A DNA stretch of 64,000 bases, taken from Clostridia bacterium. GTDB taxonomy: Bacteria; Bacillota; Clostridia; Christensenellales; Aristaeellaceae. The notes under the pieces are model-generated. The model was not told the DNA's origin. It made no database searches and worked only from the letters and a program-made list of their open reading frames with translations. The translations under genes and the position numbers were made by a program. Positions within the stretch are counted from its first letter, which is position 1, and each line of letters begins with the position of its first letter. Positions 1-8,107 of the stretch are shown here, in pieces. The stretch covers positions 53,676-117,675 of the forward strand of contig JAFSKN010000047.1 in NCBI GenBank assembly GCA_017448975.1, written 5' to 3'.

Positions 1-275
1 TCGTGTGCTTCGTCAACTCCATTCCCTCCTGCATCGTGGGCGGCGTGTGCATCGCGCTCTACGGCTTCATCGCCGTCAGCGGCCTCAAGATGCTCCAGCC
101 CGTGGACCTCAACGACAACCGCAACCTGTTCGTTGTGGCGGCCATCCTGGTGCCCGGCATCGGCGGCCTGACCCTGAACTTCACCCACATCACCGTTTCC
201 TCCATCGCCGTGGGCCTGATTCTCGGCGTCATTGTGAACGTGATCTTCAACAAGCGGGATAAGGCGGGCAACTAA
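1..275 (+). CDS. Uracil/xanthine permease (NCS2 family), C-terminal fragment
   Basis: This is the last ~91 codons of a gene that begins before the window; the reading frame is open from base 3. The fragment holds two or three hydrophobic segments. The stretch VGGVCIALYGFIAVSGLKML followed by DNNRNLFVVAAILVPGIGG matches the C-terminal end of the UraA/PbuX-type nucleobase:cation symporters (NCS2), which import uracil or xanthine across the cytoplasmic membrane. Substrate cannot be told from this end, although the wording of the motif is closer to uracil permeases. A strong intrinsic terminator follows, so it ends its own transcription unit. Confidence 0.8.
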   Translation, partial: VCFVNSIPSCIVGGVCIALYGFIAVSGLKMLQPVDLNDNRNLFVVAAILVPGIGGLTLNFTHITVSSIAVGLILGVIVNVIFNKRDKAGN

Positions 276-296
276 AGAATAGTTTCCAAGCTTTTG

Positions 297-332
297 CCGC
301 GCGGCGCGAACGAAACGCCGCGCGGTATTTAT
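297..332 (+). terminator. Intrinsic terminator of the permease gene
   Basis: A perfect 10-bp GC stem pairs 297-306 (CCGCGCGGCG) with 316-325 around a 9-base loop and is followed by TATTTATTT. It lies 22 bases after the permease stop codon. Confidence 0.9.
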
Positions 333-361
333 TTGACAGAATCAGGAATTTATGCTATCAT
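333..361 (+). promoter_or_regulatory. Sigma-A promoter of the 5'-nucleotidase-like gene
   Basis: TTGACA (333-338) and TATCAT (356-361) are separated by 17 bases, and a TGC (353-355) directly upstream gives an extended -10. Transcription would start near 368, leaving a leader of about 140 bases before the start codon at 512. Confidence 0.8.
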
Positions 362-400
362 GCTTTCACTGGCTGAAGCCGGTCCTGGGTTCGCAGAAGC

Positions 401-485
401 GGGCCGGATGGATGATTTGGGTCGGAATGAAACGGTATCATGAAGGTGCCGAAGGCATGAGCTTCCGGCCCCTTTTTCTGTTTTC
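401..485 (+). promoter_or_regulatory. Possible attenuator in the leader of the 5'-nucleotidase-like gene
   Basis: Between the promoter and the start codon an imperfect hairpin (about 445-456 with 461-472) is followed by TTTTTCTGTTTT and looks like an intrinsic terminator. GGGCCGG at 401-407 is exactly complementary to CCGGCCC at 465-471, the 3' arm of that hairpin, so an alternative antiterminator fold is possible. I do not recognise a known riboswitch class here. The role is inferred from pairing only. Confidence 0.4.
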
Positions 486-511
486 GGATCGATCAAAAGG
501 AGGAAACGAAC

Positions 512-1369
512 ATGAAAGCCATGAAAAGAATCGTTCTGCTGGCCCTGTGCCTGACTTTGGTCCTGACCGCCGCCTCCGCCGCAACCTTCACGGACGCCCA
601 CGGAAACGTGATCGAGTTGGACGAAACCCTGGAAGCCTATGCTTCCTGCCTGCTCTTGGGCGCGGACAACGCCGCCCGGAAGGAGGAAACCAACTTAGGC
701 GACCTGTGGGCCGATGCCCTGCGCTGGTTCGCCGTGTCCGGCGAAATCAACAACGCCTTTGAAGAAGACGACGTGACCGCCGGGATCACCTCCCTGGACG
801 TGGATGCGGAGCACACCGTGGCCCTGTGGAACGGCGGCAACCTGCGGGCCGACATCCCCGAAGGGAAATTCGGCGTGGAAGCCCTGGCCCAGGTGCTGCC
901 CTATCCCAACAAGGTGGCGGTGGTGTACATGACCGGCGCGCAGCTCAAGGAAGCGCTGGAAGCTGCCTCCCAGGGCCTGCCCTGCACCGAGGAAACCGCC
1001 GCCGCCTGCGCCGCCTTTATGCAGGTTTCCGGCCTCAAATATACCGTGGACACGGGCAAGGCATATGATCGGGGCGAAGCCTACGGCGACAACTGGTTCA
1101 AAGCCGCGTCCCTCTCCCGGGTGACCATCACCGAAGTGAACGGCCAAGCTTTCGATACGGAAGCTGTGTATGCCGTGATCACCAGCAACGCCAATTTCAA
1201 CGGCATGGATTCCTCCTATATGTTCAAGGAAGCAGCCCAGTTGAATGAGCGCTCCACCATCACCACCGCCGTTGTGCGGGACGTGGTATGGCGCTATTTA
1301 GCGGAAGAGCTGAACAACGTGATCGGCGAAGAATACGCCGTGCCCCAGGGACGCATTGCGATTCAATAA
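512..1369 (+). CDS. Secreted protein with stand-alone 5'-nucleotidase C-terminal domain
   Basis: Predicted 285 residues with a signal peptide (about 1-24, ending ASAA). The mature part matches the 5_nucleotid_C domain of UshA/YfkN-type enzymes: ETNLGDLWADAL near residues 59-70, WNGGNLRADIPEG near 106-118, LPYPNKVAVVYMTGAQL and FMQVSGLKYTVD. In the family this domain binds the nucleoside part of the substrate while an N-terminal metallophosphatase domain does the chemistry. That catalytic domain is absent here, so the protein may bind nucleotides or nucleosides without hydrolysing them. The ATG at 512 is preferred because AAAGGAGG ends 8 bases upstream. It is the only gene of its transcription unit. 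Confidence 0.7.
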   Translation: MKAMKRIVLLALCLTLVLTAASAATFTDAHGNVIELDETLEAYASCLLLGADNAARKEETNLGDLWADALRWFAVSGEINNAFEEDDVTAGITSLDVDAEHTVALWNGGNLRADIPEGKFGVEALAQVLPYPNKVAVVYMTGAQLKEALEAASQGLPCTEETAAACAAFMQVSGLKYTVDTGKAYDRGEAYGDNWFKAASLSRVTITEVNGQAFDTEAVYAVITSNANFNGMDSSYMFKEAAQLNERSTITTAVVRDVVWRYLAEELNNVIGEEYAVPQGRIAIQ

Positions 1370-1400
1370 TACGAATCAGGCGTTTGTTCAGTTTTGCCAA

Positions 1401-1489
1401 AGTGAAAATTGAAGAGTGAAAAGTGAAAAGATGTAGTTTAGACACGCTTCAAAACATCTCCACTTTCCGCTTTTCACTTTCCACTTTTT
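1401..1489. repeat. Intergenic imperfect inverted repeat (AGTGAAAA-type), copy 1
   Basis: Two arms rich in AGTGAAAAGTGAAAAGATGT and ACATCTCCACTTTCC pair imperfectly around a ~19-base centre. A related element with GAGAGTTGGGAGTTGAGAT / ATCTCCACTCTCCACTC arms lies at 8255-8357. It fills the gap between the 5'-nucleotidase-like gene and moxR and has no coding potential. Confidence 0.55.
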
Positions 1490-1532
1490 GCGAGCTAATA
1501 TGTGGAATTATGGGTTTAGGGAGGCGGCATCG

Positions 1533-2477
1533 TTGAGGACTGAATTGGAAGCAGTCCGGCGGGAACTGGAAAAGGTGATCGCCGGAAAATCGGATGTGAT
1601 CGGCAAGGTTTTAACGGCGGTGATCGCCGACGGGCATATTCTGCTGGACGACGTGCCGGGGGTGGGGAAAACCTCCCTGGCCGTGGCCCTGGGAAAGGCC
1701 CTCGATTTGTGCTGCCGCCGCATCCAATTCACCCCCGACGTGCTGCCCTCCGATATCGTGGGCTTTTCCCTGTACGATAAGGACAGCGGGACGTTCCTGT
1801 ACCGCCCCGGCGTCGTAAGCGGCGCGAACCTGCTGCTGGGGGACGAAATCAACCGCACCTCCAGCAAGACCCAGTCCGCCTTATTGGAGGCCATGGAGGA
1901 AAAGCAGGTGACGGTGGACGGCAACACCTACCCCATGGAAAAGCCCTTCCTGGTGATCGCCACCCAGAACCGGGTGGGCATGGCGGGAACCCAGGCTCTG
2001 CCGTATGCCCAAATGGACCGGTTTATGGTGTGCCTTACCGTGGGCTATCCCGATCACGACGCCCAGATGGACATGCTCCGTGCCCGGCAGAGCGGCGATC
2101 CGCTGGAAAATGTACAAACCGTCATGAGCCGGGAAACGCTGCTGGCTATGCAGCGGGACGCCCGGCGGGTAACGGTAAAGGACGCCATTGTGGATTATAT
2201 CACCCGCCTATGCGTCGCTTCCCGGGCCCATCCCATGCTGGACGTGGGCGTCAGCCCCCGGGGCACGCTGCATGTGCAGCGGATGAGTCAGGCCAGGGCT
2301 TACGCCGAGGGACGGGATTATGTGACGGGGGCGGACGTGCAGGCCGTGTTCCGTGACGTGTGCGCGCACCGCGTGGTGCTCAGCCGGAAGGCCCGGGCGG
2401 AAGGGATTGATCCGGCGCAGGCTTTGGACGCCCTGCTGCGCGACACGGCGAACCCCGACCGCGGAGAAAAAGCGTGA
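1533..2477 (+). CDS. MoxR-family AAA+ ATPase
   Basis: Predicted 314 residues from the TTG at 1533. MoxR proteins are AAA+ chaperone-like ATPases, usually paired with DUF58 and transglutaminase or VWA proteins. The Walker A motif DDVPGVGKTS is near residues 39-48, Walker B LLLGDEINR near 100-108, and the sensor region IATQN near 146. The TTG is chosen because AGGGAGG (1518-1524) sits 8 bases upstream; an in-frame ATG at 1500 has no ribosome binding site. The stop overlaps the GTG of the next gene, so the pair is translationally coupled. Family assignment is secure; the client is not known. Confidence 0.9.
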   Translation: MRTELEAVRRELEKVIAGKSDVIGKVLTAVIADGHILLDDVPGVGKTSLAVALGKALDLCCRRIQFTPDVLPSDIVGFSLYDKDSGTFLYRPGVVSGANLLLGDEINRTSSKTQSALLEAMEEKQVTVDGNTYPMEKPFLVIATQNRVGMAGTQALPYAQMDRFMVCLTVGYPDHDAQMDMLRARQSGDPLENVQTVMSRETLLAMQRDARRVTVKDAIVDYITRLCVASRAHPMLDVGVSPRGTLHVQRMSQARAYAEGRDYVTGADVQAVFRDVCAHRVVLSRKARAEGIDPAQALDALLRDTANPDRGEKA

Positions 2478-3571
2478 TTTTCCGCAGGGTGGGGTATGCG
2501 TGCTGGCTGCTGGCGGCGGCAACCCTGTATTTCTTTGAAAACAACACGGGCACCCGGGCGGTGCTGCTGGCTTCCGTGATCGTTCCGGCCTTTTCCGTGT
2601 GCTGCGCCGCCTGGACGGCGAAAAAAGCGTCCTGCCGCCTGACCGTGCCCGAAAGCGCGAAAAAAGGGGAAACGGCAGCGTGCCGGTGCGACCTGTCCGG
2701 CCCCTGGACGAAAATCGGCTGCGTGCTTTCCTGCCGGGTGCGTTCGGAGCATTTGATGAACCATGAAATAAGCACTTGGGAGATCGAGGGAAAAGAATGC
2801 TTTGCCGTAAGAAACGCCCATTGCGGCACGCTGTATATCAGTGCCAAAGCGCTGACAGCCCGGGATTGGCTGGGCCTGATTCGCTTTTCCTGTAAGGCTT
2901 TCGACGGCGTTTCCCTGCTGGTCCTGCCCGATCTGTACCCGATACGGATCAAACGAAACGCCATGCTTTCAGAACCCCAGCGGGAGGAACTGCCCGGCCA
3001 GCTTCGGCGGGATGGCCTGGAAACGGAGAACGGCGGCGTGCGGGAATACGCGCCGGGGGATCCCGTGCGGCGCATCCATTGGAAGCTGTCGGCGAAAACA
3101 GACCGGGTACTGGTTCGGGAAGAAGAACAGCCCTTGGCGGGCTCCGTCCTGCTGCTTCTGGAAACATCGGGCTACGGCATCGATCCCCAGGATATGGACG
3201 GCGCGGTGGAAGCGCTGCTTTCGGTGAGCCGGGCCCTCAGGGAGGAGGGCGTTGCCCACAGCATTTCCTGGCTGGACCGGGGCGGCCTGGAATGGATAGA
3301 TATTGCCTGTATGAACGATTATCTTGCCATGCGGGCACTGCTCAGCGCCCAGGGGCTGGAAGGAGAGGAAAGCATCGGGACGGCGTTCAGCCGCGCTTAC
3401 CCCGATTTTCGGGCGGATCATGCAGTGGTTTTCAGCCCCCGCCCCGATACGGATTGTATCAGTCTGCGGGAAATTGGGGCGGTCACCTTGGTGCTGCCCC
3501 ACAGTAAAGACGGAAATCCCGACCTCCGGGTGGTAAACGTATCACGGGAAGAACCGGAACTGGAGCTGTGA
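2474..3571 (+). CDS. DUF58 domain protein, MoxR partner
   Basis: Predicted 365 residues. Two hydrophobic segments (about 8-21 and 28-46) anchor the N-terminus in the membrane. The DUF58 signature is clear: REYAPGD (190-196), RRIHWKLSAK (199-208) and VREEE (214-218). DUF58 proteins have a VWA-like fold and are almost always encoded next to MoxR ATPases, often in loci tied to envelope or cell-surface assembly. The GTG start overlaps the moxR stop (GTGA). A specific substrate cannot be inferred. Confidence 0.88.
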   Translation: MIFRRVGYACWLLAAATLYFFENNTGTRAVLLASVIVPAFSVCCAAWTAKKASCRLTVPESAKKGETAACRCDLSGPWTKIGCVLSCRVRSEHLMNHEISTWEIEGKECFAVRNAHCGTLYISAKALTARDWLGLIRFSCKAFDGVSLLVLPDLYPIRIKRNAMLSEPQREELPGQLRRDGLETENGGVREYAPGDPVRRIHWKLSAKTDRVLVREEEQPLAGSVLLLLETSGYGIDPQDMDGAVEALLSVSRALREEGVAHSISWLDRGGLEWIDIACMNDYLAMRALLSAQGLEGEESIGTAFSRAYPDFRADHAVVFSPRPDTDCISLREIGAVTLVLPHSKDGNPDLRVVNVSREEPELEL

Positions 3572-3577
3572 AAAAAG

Positions 3578-4714
3578 ATGAAAAGGAAAAATGCCTTCTA
3601 TCGGAAAGCGGCAGTTTTCTTTTGCGCCGTGATGGCCGGGTCTCTCTTTTTGTTTTTTTTCCTGCCTTCGGCGAGGATGAGCGCCCTGGCCCTGTGCAAT
3701 CAGCTCTTTGCCGCCAGCGAGCGGGCGAACGCCTATGCTTATGATTATTTCCAAACGCCTGAGAATCAGTCCGCGGTATTTGCGTGGGTGCTGACATCTG
3801 TTTTGATCGGCAGCTATTTCGGGCTGGCGCTTGCTCTGCGCAGCAGGCTTTTGCTGCTGCTGTTTGCGGTTCTGGCAGCACTTTTGCAGGCGTATTTCGG
3901 CTTGTCCCTGCCCGCGTGGGGCAACGCGGCGCTGTTTTTATTGCTGGGCCTTGGCGTTGTGCTGTTTGGTTCTCCGAAAAAAAGCGCATTGCCCTTTGCG
4001 GCCCTGGCGCTGGTGGCAATGGTGATTTCAGCGGCGCTTTTGCCCGGCACAGACGCGGCCACGGAAAGCTTATCGGAAACCGTAAGGGATTCTTTGGCCC
4101 CTGTGACCCGGCAGGAAGACGCCCTGACAGGCGAAAACCCGGATTCAGCCCTGGAAACCCGGCACATGAACAGCCGTTCTTTGCTGACGGGGGAGGAAAA
4201 ATCGGAAGCAAGGAAAGAATACCGGCTGCTTACCGTGGAGGAACAGCAGATTTCAAAGCCCCGCTGGATCGATTATTTGAAAATCACGCTGCTCCTGCTG
4301 CTGTCCGCGGCGGTGGTGGTGCTGCCCTTCCTGCCATTTCTGTATGGAAACGCCCGCAGGAAGAAAGCCCAGGAAGCCCGGCGGATGTTTCAATCGGAAA
4401 ACCCGGGGGAGGCGCTCTGCGCCATGTTCCGTCACGCGGCAAAGTACCTGGAAACCGGCGGCTGCGGCGGGGGAAACCTGCCCTACCGCCAGTGGGCGGA
4501 AGCGTTCCCGGAGCGTCTGCCCGAAAGCTACAAAGAGCAATACGCCGCCTGCGCCGCGCTGTTTGAGGAAGCCGCATACAGCGAGCATCCCATGACGGAA
4601 GCCCAACGGGAACAAACCCGTCTGTTTCTTTCTGAAACGGAGCGGATTTTCTTTGACGAAGCGGACTGGAAGGAAAAGCTGCGGCTGAGGTACGGAAAAT
4701 GCCTGCACGAATGA
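3578..4714 (+). CDS. Multi-pass membrane protein of the MoxR/DUF58 cluster (possible DUF4129-like tail)
   Basis: Predicted 378 residues with about six hydrophobic segments: one near 10-30, three or four between 65 and 160, and one near 228-250. A soluble C-terminal tail follows (about 255-378) with LPYRQWAEAFPERLPE and repeated EEAAY/ERIFF-type helical motifs, reminiscent of the DUF4129 domain that ends transglutaminase-like proteins in such clusters. No transglutaminase Cys-His-Asp core is present. It starts 6 bases after the DUF58 stop and its own stop overlaps the start region of the next gene. A scaffold role with MoxR/DUF58 is inferred from position only. Confidence 0.55.
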   Translation: MKRKNAFYRKAAVFFCAVMAGSLFLFFFLPSARMSALALCNQLFAASERANAYAYDYFQTPENQSAVFAWVLTSVLIGSYFGLALALRSRLLLLLFAVLAALLQAYFGLSLPAWGNAALFLLLGLGVVLFGSPKKSALPFAALALVAMVISAALLPGTDAATESLSETVRDSLAPVTRQEDALTGENPDSALETRHMNSRSLLTGEEKSEARKEYRLLTVEEQQISKPRWIDYLKITLLLLLSAAVVVLPFLPFLYGNARRKKAQEARRMFQSENPGEALCAMFRHAAKYLETGGCGGGNLPYRQWAEAFPERLPESYKEQYAACAALFEEAAYSEHPMTEAQREQTRLFLSETERIFFDEADWKEKLRLRYGKCLHE

Positions 4715-5664
4715 AAAAATATGTGTTGCTTCTCTTTATATGTCTGATGCTGACGGGCTGCCGGGCGCGCATCATTCAATCAGCCCCGACGGATGCCGAT
4801 AAAAACGCTGCTGCCGGGGAAAGCATGGGAAGCGGCCAAACGGAAGCAGACGCGGGAGAAAACCCGGACCGCACGACAGAAAACCCCGAGGCCGCCCAAA
4901 AGGAATTTGACGAAAACGCCGCCGTGGAAATCGTGGCGGGCACGGATCGCGCCCTGCACGGCCCCGGGGAAGGGGAAGGGGCTTATATTGCCATCGATTC
5001 GGGCCTGCCTGCCGCCCGGCTGAACGCCGACGCGGCCGAAACGGCCCGTCAAACCGTTTCCGCCCCGGAATCGGATCGCATGGGCACGGCTGCGGACGCG
5101 GAAATGGCCGACAGCGCTTTTCGGTATTATACCGTGCTGCTGAAAGAGCGCTCCGAATCCCTGTATGTGTGCAAGCGGCTGAACCTCTATTGGGAAACGG
5201 TGGAAGACCATGTGACCGTACACAAAACCTCGGATGAACACCAATTGATCCTGGATGCGGGGGCTTACGACGTGTCCGCCCGGCTGCTTCCGGAGAATTT
5301 GAAGGTGGACGACGGCTGGGTGAGCCGGAAAAACCCGGAAATCATCGTAAAAATCGTGCCAAGGAGCGTATTGGGCGGCGGCGTGCTGAACGCGGCGGCA
5401 GCAGCGGCGGAGCTGCAAACCCTCCTTTCCCGGCCCGGCTGGCAGGAGATGGACGCCGTAAAAAACAAACGGGTGCTGCTGCTTTCACAGGACATGCTGG
5501 AAGCGCCGCACCTGCGTTTGGCTGCCGGGCTGGTGATTGCCCAAACGGCCAACCCCGATGTATATGCCGACGTGGATCCGGCCCAGGCGCTGAGAGCGCT
5601 GACGGAGGAAGCCACGGGCATGGCGGGGGAAGGAATTTACTATTTGAGCCTTGGCGAGCCGTAA
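4699..5664 (+). CDS. Lipoprotein with a domain resembling the second lobe of BtuF-type binding proteins
   Basis: Predicted 321 residues. A signal peptide ends in the lipobox LTGC with the lipidated cysteine at residue 21, so the protein should be anchored on the outer face of the membrane. Residues ~25-140 are polar, acidic and probably disordered. The C-terminal half contains NLYWETVEDHVTVHK, HQLILDAGAYDVSA, SRKNPEIIVKI, AVKNKRVLLLS and HLRLAAGLVIAQTANPDVY, which follow the order of the hinge and second lobe of metal/cobalamin-binding proteins (Peripla_BP_2); the first lobe is missing. Two starts are possible: ATG 4699 (GAGG 8 bases upstream) or ATG 4711 (ATGA overlap with the previous gene). 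The ligand is unknown. Confidence 0.5.
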   Translation: MPARMKKYVLLLFICLMLTGCRARIIQSAPTDADKNAAAGESMGSGQTEADAGENPDRTTENPEAAQKEFDENAAVEIVAGTDRALHGPGEGEGAYIAIDSGLPAARLNADAAETARQTVSAPESDRMGTAADAEMADSAFRYYTVLLKERSESLYVCKRLNLYWETVEDHVTVHKTSDEHQLILDAGAYDVSARLLPENLKVDDGWVSRKNPEIIVKIVPRSVLGGGVLNAAAAAAELQTLLSRPGWQEMDAVKNKRVLLLSQDMLEAPHLRLAAGLVIAQTANPDVYADVDPAQALRALTEEATGMAGEGIYYLSLGEP

Positions 5665-5684
5665 TTGCCGCCGGAAGGAAAAGC

Positions 5685-6242
5685 ATGATGAATACAAAAA
5701 AGGGACTTTCGTCCCGTCAAACGCGAAAAATGACCTATGCCGCCCTGTATTTGGGCATTGCGCTGGTGCTGCCCTTTATCACGGGCCAGATTCCTGAAAT
5801 CGGTGCCATGCTGTGCCCCATGCACATCCCCGTTCTGCTGTGCGGTTTTCTGTGCGGCTGGCCCTGGGGGCTGGCGGTGGGGTTTATCGCACCGCTTTTG
5901 CGGTCCGTCCTGTTCGGCATGCCCGCGCTGTTTCCCACCGCCGTGGCCATGACTTTTGAACTGGCTGTTTACGGCGCTGTTTCGGGTCTGCTTTACAAAA
6001 CGCTGCCGAAGATGAAGGGCAAGGTTTATATTGTTCTGATTCTTGCCATGATCGCGGGCCGTTTGATGTGGGGCGGCGCGCAAATGATTTTATCCGGCAT
6101 CATTCACAGCGAGTTCACCCCCGCCCTGTTTCTGGCCGGGGCGGTCACCAACGCCATCCCCGGCATCATACTGCATCTTGTGTTAATTCCTGTGGTGGTG
6201 ATGGCTATGGAGCGGACTGGATTGTCCTTGAACGATCAATAA
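5685..6242 (+). CDS. ECF transporter S component (substrate-binding membrane subunit)
   Basis: Predicted 185 residues with five or six transmembrane helices. The pattern LPFITGQIPEIG, CPMHIPVLLCGFLCG, GFIAPLLRSVLFGMPALFP and FELAVYGAVSGLLY is typical of an S-component family of energy-coupling-factor vitamin transporters. The protein would bind a vitamin-like substrate and dock onto shared EcfAA'T subunits encoded elsewhere. GGAAGGAAAAG precedes the ATG at 5685 (a second ATG follows directly). It is the last gene of the co-directional 1.5-6.2 kb group and its end overlaps the convergent spoVAE by 7 bases. Confidence 0.8.
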   Translation: MMNTKKGLSSRQTRKMTYAALYLGIALVLPFITGQIPEIGAMLCPMHIPVLLCGFLCGWPWGLAVGFIAPLLRSVLFGMPALFPTAVAMTFELAVYGAVSGLLYKTLPKMKGKVYIVLILAMIAGRLMWGGAQMILSGIIHSEFTPALFLAGAVTNAIPGIILHLVLIPVVVMAMERTGLSLNDQ

Positions 6243-6598
6243 TCTTTGGGCTTGGGTTTAAAGCATATTGCCGCCAAAAAGCCGAAGAAAACGGCGGCGG
6301 CAATGCCCCCGGCGGCGGCGGTGACGCCGCCGGTAAACGCCCCCAGCAGGCCCGTTTCCTGTACGGCGGAGATAGCCCCCTGGGCCAGCAGATGACCAAA
6401 ACCCGTCAGCGGCACGGTGGCTCCGGCGGCGGCGAAACGAACCAGGGGCGTGTACAGCCCCAAGGCGCTGAGCACAACGCCGGCGGTGACGTACAGCACC
6501 AAAATGCGGGCGGGGGTCAGCTTGGTTTTCAAAATCAGGATTTCGCCCAGGACGCACAGCAGTCCTCCGACAATAAATACTTTCAGATACAGCAGCAT
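6236..6598 (-). CDS. spoVAE: Stage V sporulation protein AE (SpoVAEB type)
   Basis: Predicted 120 residues, a small integral membrane protein of the SpoVA channel, which carries Ca-dipicolinic acid into the forespore and releases it in germination. Motifs LCVLGEILILKTKLTPARILVLYV and VPLTGFGHLLAQGAI match the family, and the length is normal. The start at 6598 overlaps the spoVAD stop as TAATG, with GGAGGAG just upstream. A longer reading frame runs upstream but is only a shadow inside spoVAD. It is the last gene of the operon and its stop overlaps the convergent ECF S-component gene. Confidence 0.93.
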   Translation of the reverse strand: MLLYLKVFIVGGLLCVLGEILILKTKLTPARILVLYVTAGVVLSALGLYTPLVRFAAAGATVPLTGFGHLLAQGAISAVQETGLLGAFTGGVTAAAGGIAAAVFFGFLAAICFKPKPKDY

Positions 6599-7620
6599 TA
6601 TTCTTCTCCTCCTTCCAGCACCACCGCGTGGGCTATGCCGGGGATGGTTTCGCCCTGCTGGCTGGTGGTGGGGCTGAGCAGCGCGCCGGTGGCCATGAAC
6701 AGTACCCGCCGCCATTCCCCGCGTTTCAATCGCGGCAGGATGGCCGCGCTCAAAATGGAGGCGGAGCATCCGCATCCGCTGCCCCCGGCGTGTACGTCGT
6801 CCTCTTTATGGAAAATGCTCAGGCCGCAGTCCATATATCGGCCTTCCGGGAGGGGATAGCCCCGTTCCGCCATGAGTTCATGCAGGATATCCGCGCCAAC
6901 CTGCCCTAAATCGCCGGTAATCACCCGGTCGTAATCACCGGGCTTCCGGCCCGTATCCAGGAAATGGCGGCATAAGGTGTCCACGGCGGCGGGGGCCATG
7001 GCCGCCCCCATGTTGTTGGCGTCCCGAATGCCCAAATCGATCACCTGGCCGATGGTGGCGTGGGTCACATGGGCCAAAGCAGATCCTTCCTTCGTCAGGA
7101 GGCACGCGCCTGCCCCCGTCACCGTCCATTGGGCGGCAGGGGTGCGCTGATTGCCGTATTCTAAGGGGAAACGGTACTGCCGCTCGGCGGTGCAATAGTG
7201 GCTGCCAGCGGCGCAGAGCACGGGGGAAGCATAGCCGCCGTCCACCAGCACGCTGCCCAAAATCAGGGATTCCGCCATGGTGGAGCAGGCCCCATACAGC
7301 CCCAGGAAGGGGATGGACAGTTCCCGCGCAGCCAGGGAAGCGGCCATAATCTGGTTCAGCAGATCGCCGCCCAGCAGGGCCTGCACCCGCTCCTTGGGCA
7401 TATCTGCTTTTTTGAGACACCGTTCGCAGGCCTCCTGAAACATGGCGTGTTCCGCCTGTTCATAGCTCTCCTGGCCGAAAAGGGCGTCCTCCAGCACCAG
7501 ATCAAAGCCGTCGGCGTGAGGGCCGCGGCCTTCCTTGGGCCCCACCACGGCCGCGCTTTCTGCGATGCGGGGACGGTTGGGAAAAACGATGGTGTGATCG
7601 CCCGCGCGATGCAGCGGCAT
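6598..7620 (-). CDS. spoVAD: Stage V sporulation protein AD
   Basis: Predicted 340 residues with a thiolase-like fold, the dipicolinic-acid-binding soluble subunit of the SpoVA system. A thiolase-type nucleophile region YGACSTMAES is at residues 109-118 (Cys112), followed by GSHYCTAERQYRFPLEYG and DCGLSIFHKEDDVHAGGSGCGCS. AAAGGAGG lies 8 bases before the ATG. It sits between spoVAC (13-base gap) and spoVAE (overlap). Expression would be expected in the forespore under sigma-G; I could not identify a convincing sigma-G promoter. Confidence 0.95.
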   Translation of the reverse strand: MPLHRAGDHTIVFPNRPRIAESAAVVGPKEGRGPHADGFDLVLEDALFGQESYEQAEHAMFQEACERCLKKADMPKERVQALLGGDLLNQIMAASLAARELSIPFLGLYGACSTMAESLILGSVLVDGGYASPVLCAAGSHYCTAERQYRFPLEYGNQRTPAAQWTVTGAGACLLTKEGSALAHVTHATIGQVIDLGIRDANNMGAAMAPAAVDTLCRHFLDTGRKPGDYDRVITGDLGQVGADILHELMAERGYPLPEGRYMDCGLSIFHKEDDVHAGGSGCGCSASILSAAILPRLKRGEWRRVLFMATGALLSPTTSQQGETIPGIAHAVVLEGGEE

Positions 7621-7633
7621 AGCGATTCCTCCT

Positions 7634-8107
7634 TTATTGCCAACGGATGAAATAGTACAGGATGCCCACGATCACCGAAGCGCTGATGCCGTACACCAGC
7701 ACAGGACCGGCAATGGTGAACAGCCGCGCGCCCGTGCCCAGCACCCAGCCCTCCGGCTTGAATTCCATGGCGGGGGAGGTCATGGCATTGGCAAAGCCCG
7801 TAATGGGCACCACCGTGCCCGCCCCCGCGTACCGGGCGATGCGGTCGAATATCCCGATGCCGGTGAGCAGCGCGGTCAAAAAAACCAGCGTTACGGACGC
7901 GAAGCCGGATGCGGCGGACGCGGTCAGCTGCAGCCAAGCCGTGCCCATATCCGCCAGGGCCTGCCCCAGCACGCAGATACAGCCGCCCACCCAGAAGGCG
8001 CGCAGGCATCCCTGCCCCAATTTGGATTTGGGGGTCAGCCGCGCAACCAGATTTGCATAGCGTTCCAATACTTGCTTCGCTTCATATTTCAGATTCTTTT
8101 CCGCCAT
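7634..8107 (-). CDS. spoVAC: Stage V sporulation protein AC
   Basis: Predicted 157 residues, a membrane channel subunit (mechanosensitive in characterised SpoVAC) for Ca-dipicolinate. Family motifs LTPKSKLGQGCLRAFWVGG, DRIARYAGAGTVVPITGFAN and PEGWVLGTGARLFTIAGPV are present. The ATG at 8107 is chosen because AAAGGAG lies 8 bases upstream; an in-frame ATG at 8125 has none. The gene is separated from spoVAB by 256 bases that hold a small ORF and an inverted repeat, an uncommon gap in this operon. Confidence 0.95.
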   Translation of the reverse strand: MAEKNLKYEAKQVLERYANLVARLTPKSKLGQGCLRAFWVGGCICVLGQALADMGTAWLQLTASAASGFASVTLVFLTALLTGIGIFDRIARYAGAGTVVPITGFANAMTSPAMEFKPEGWVLGTGARLFTIAGPVLVYGISASVIVGILYYFIRWQ

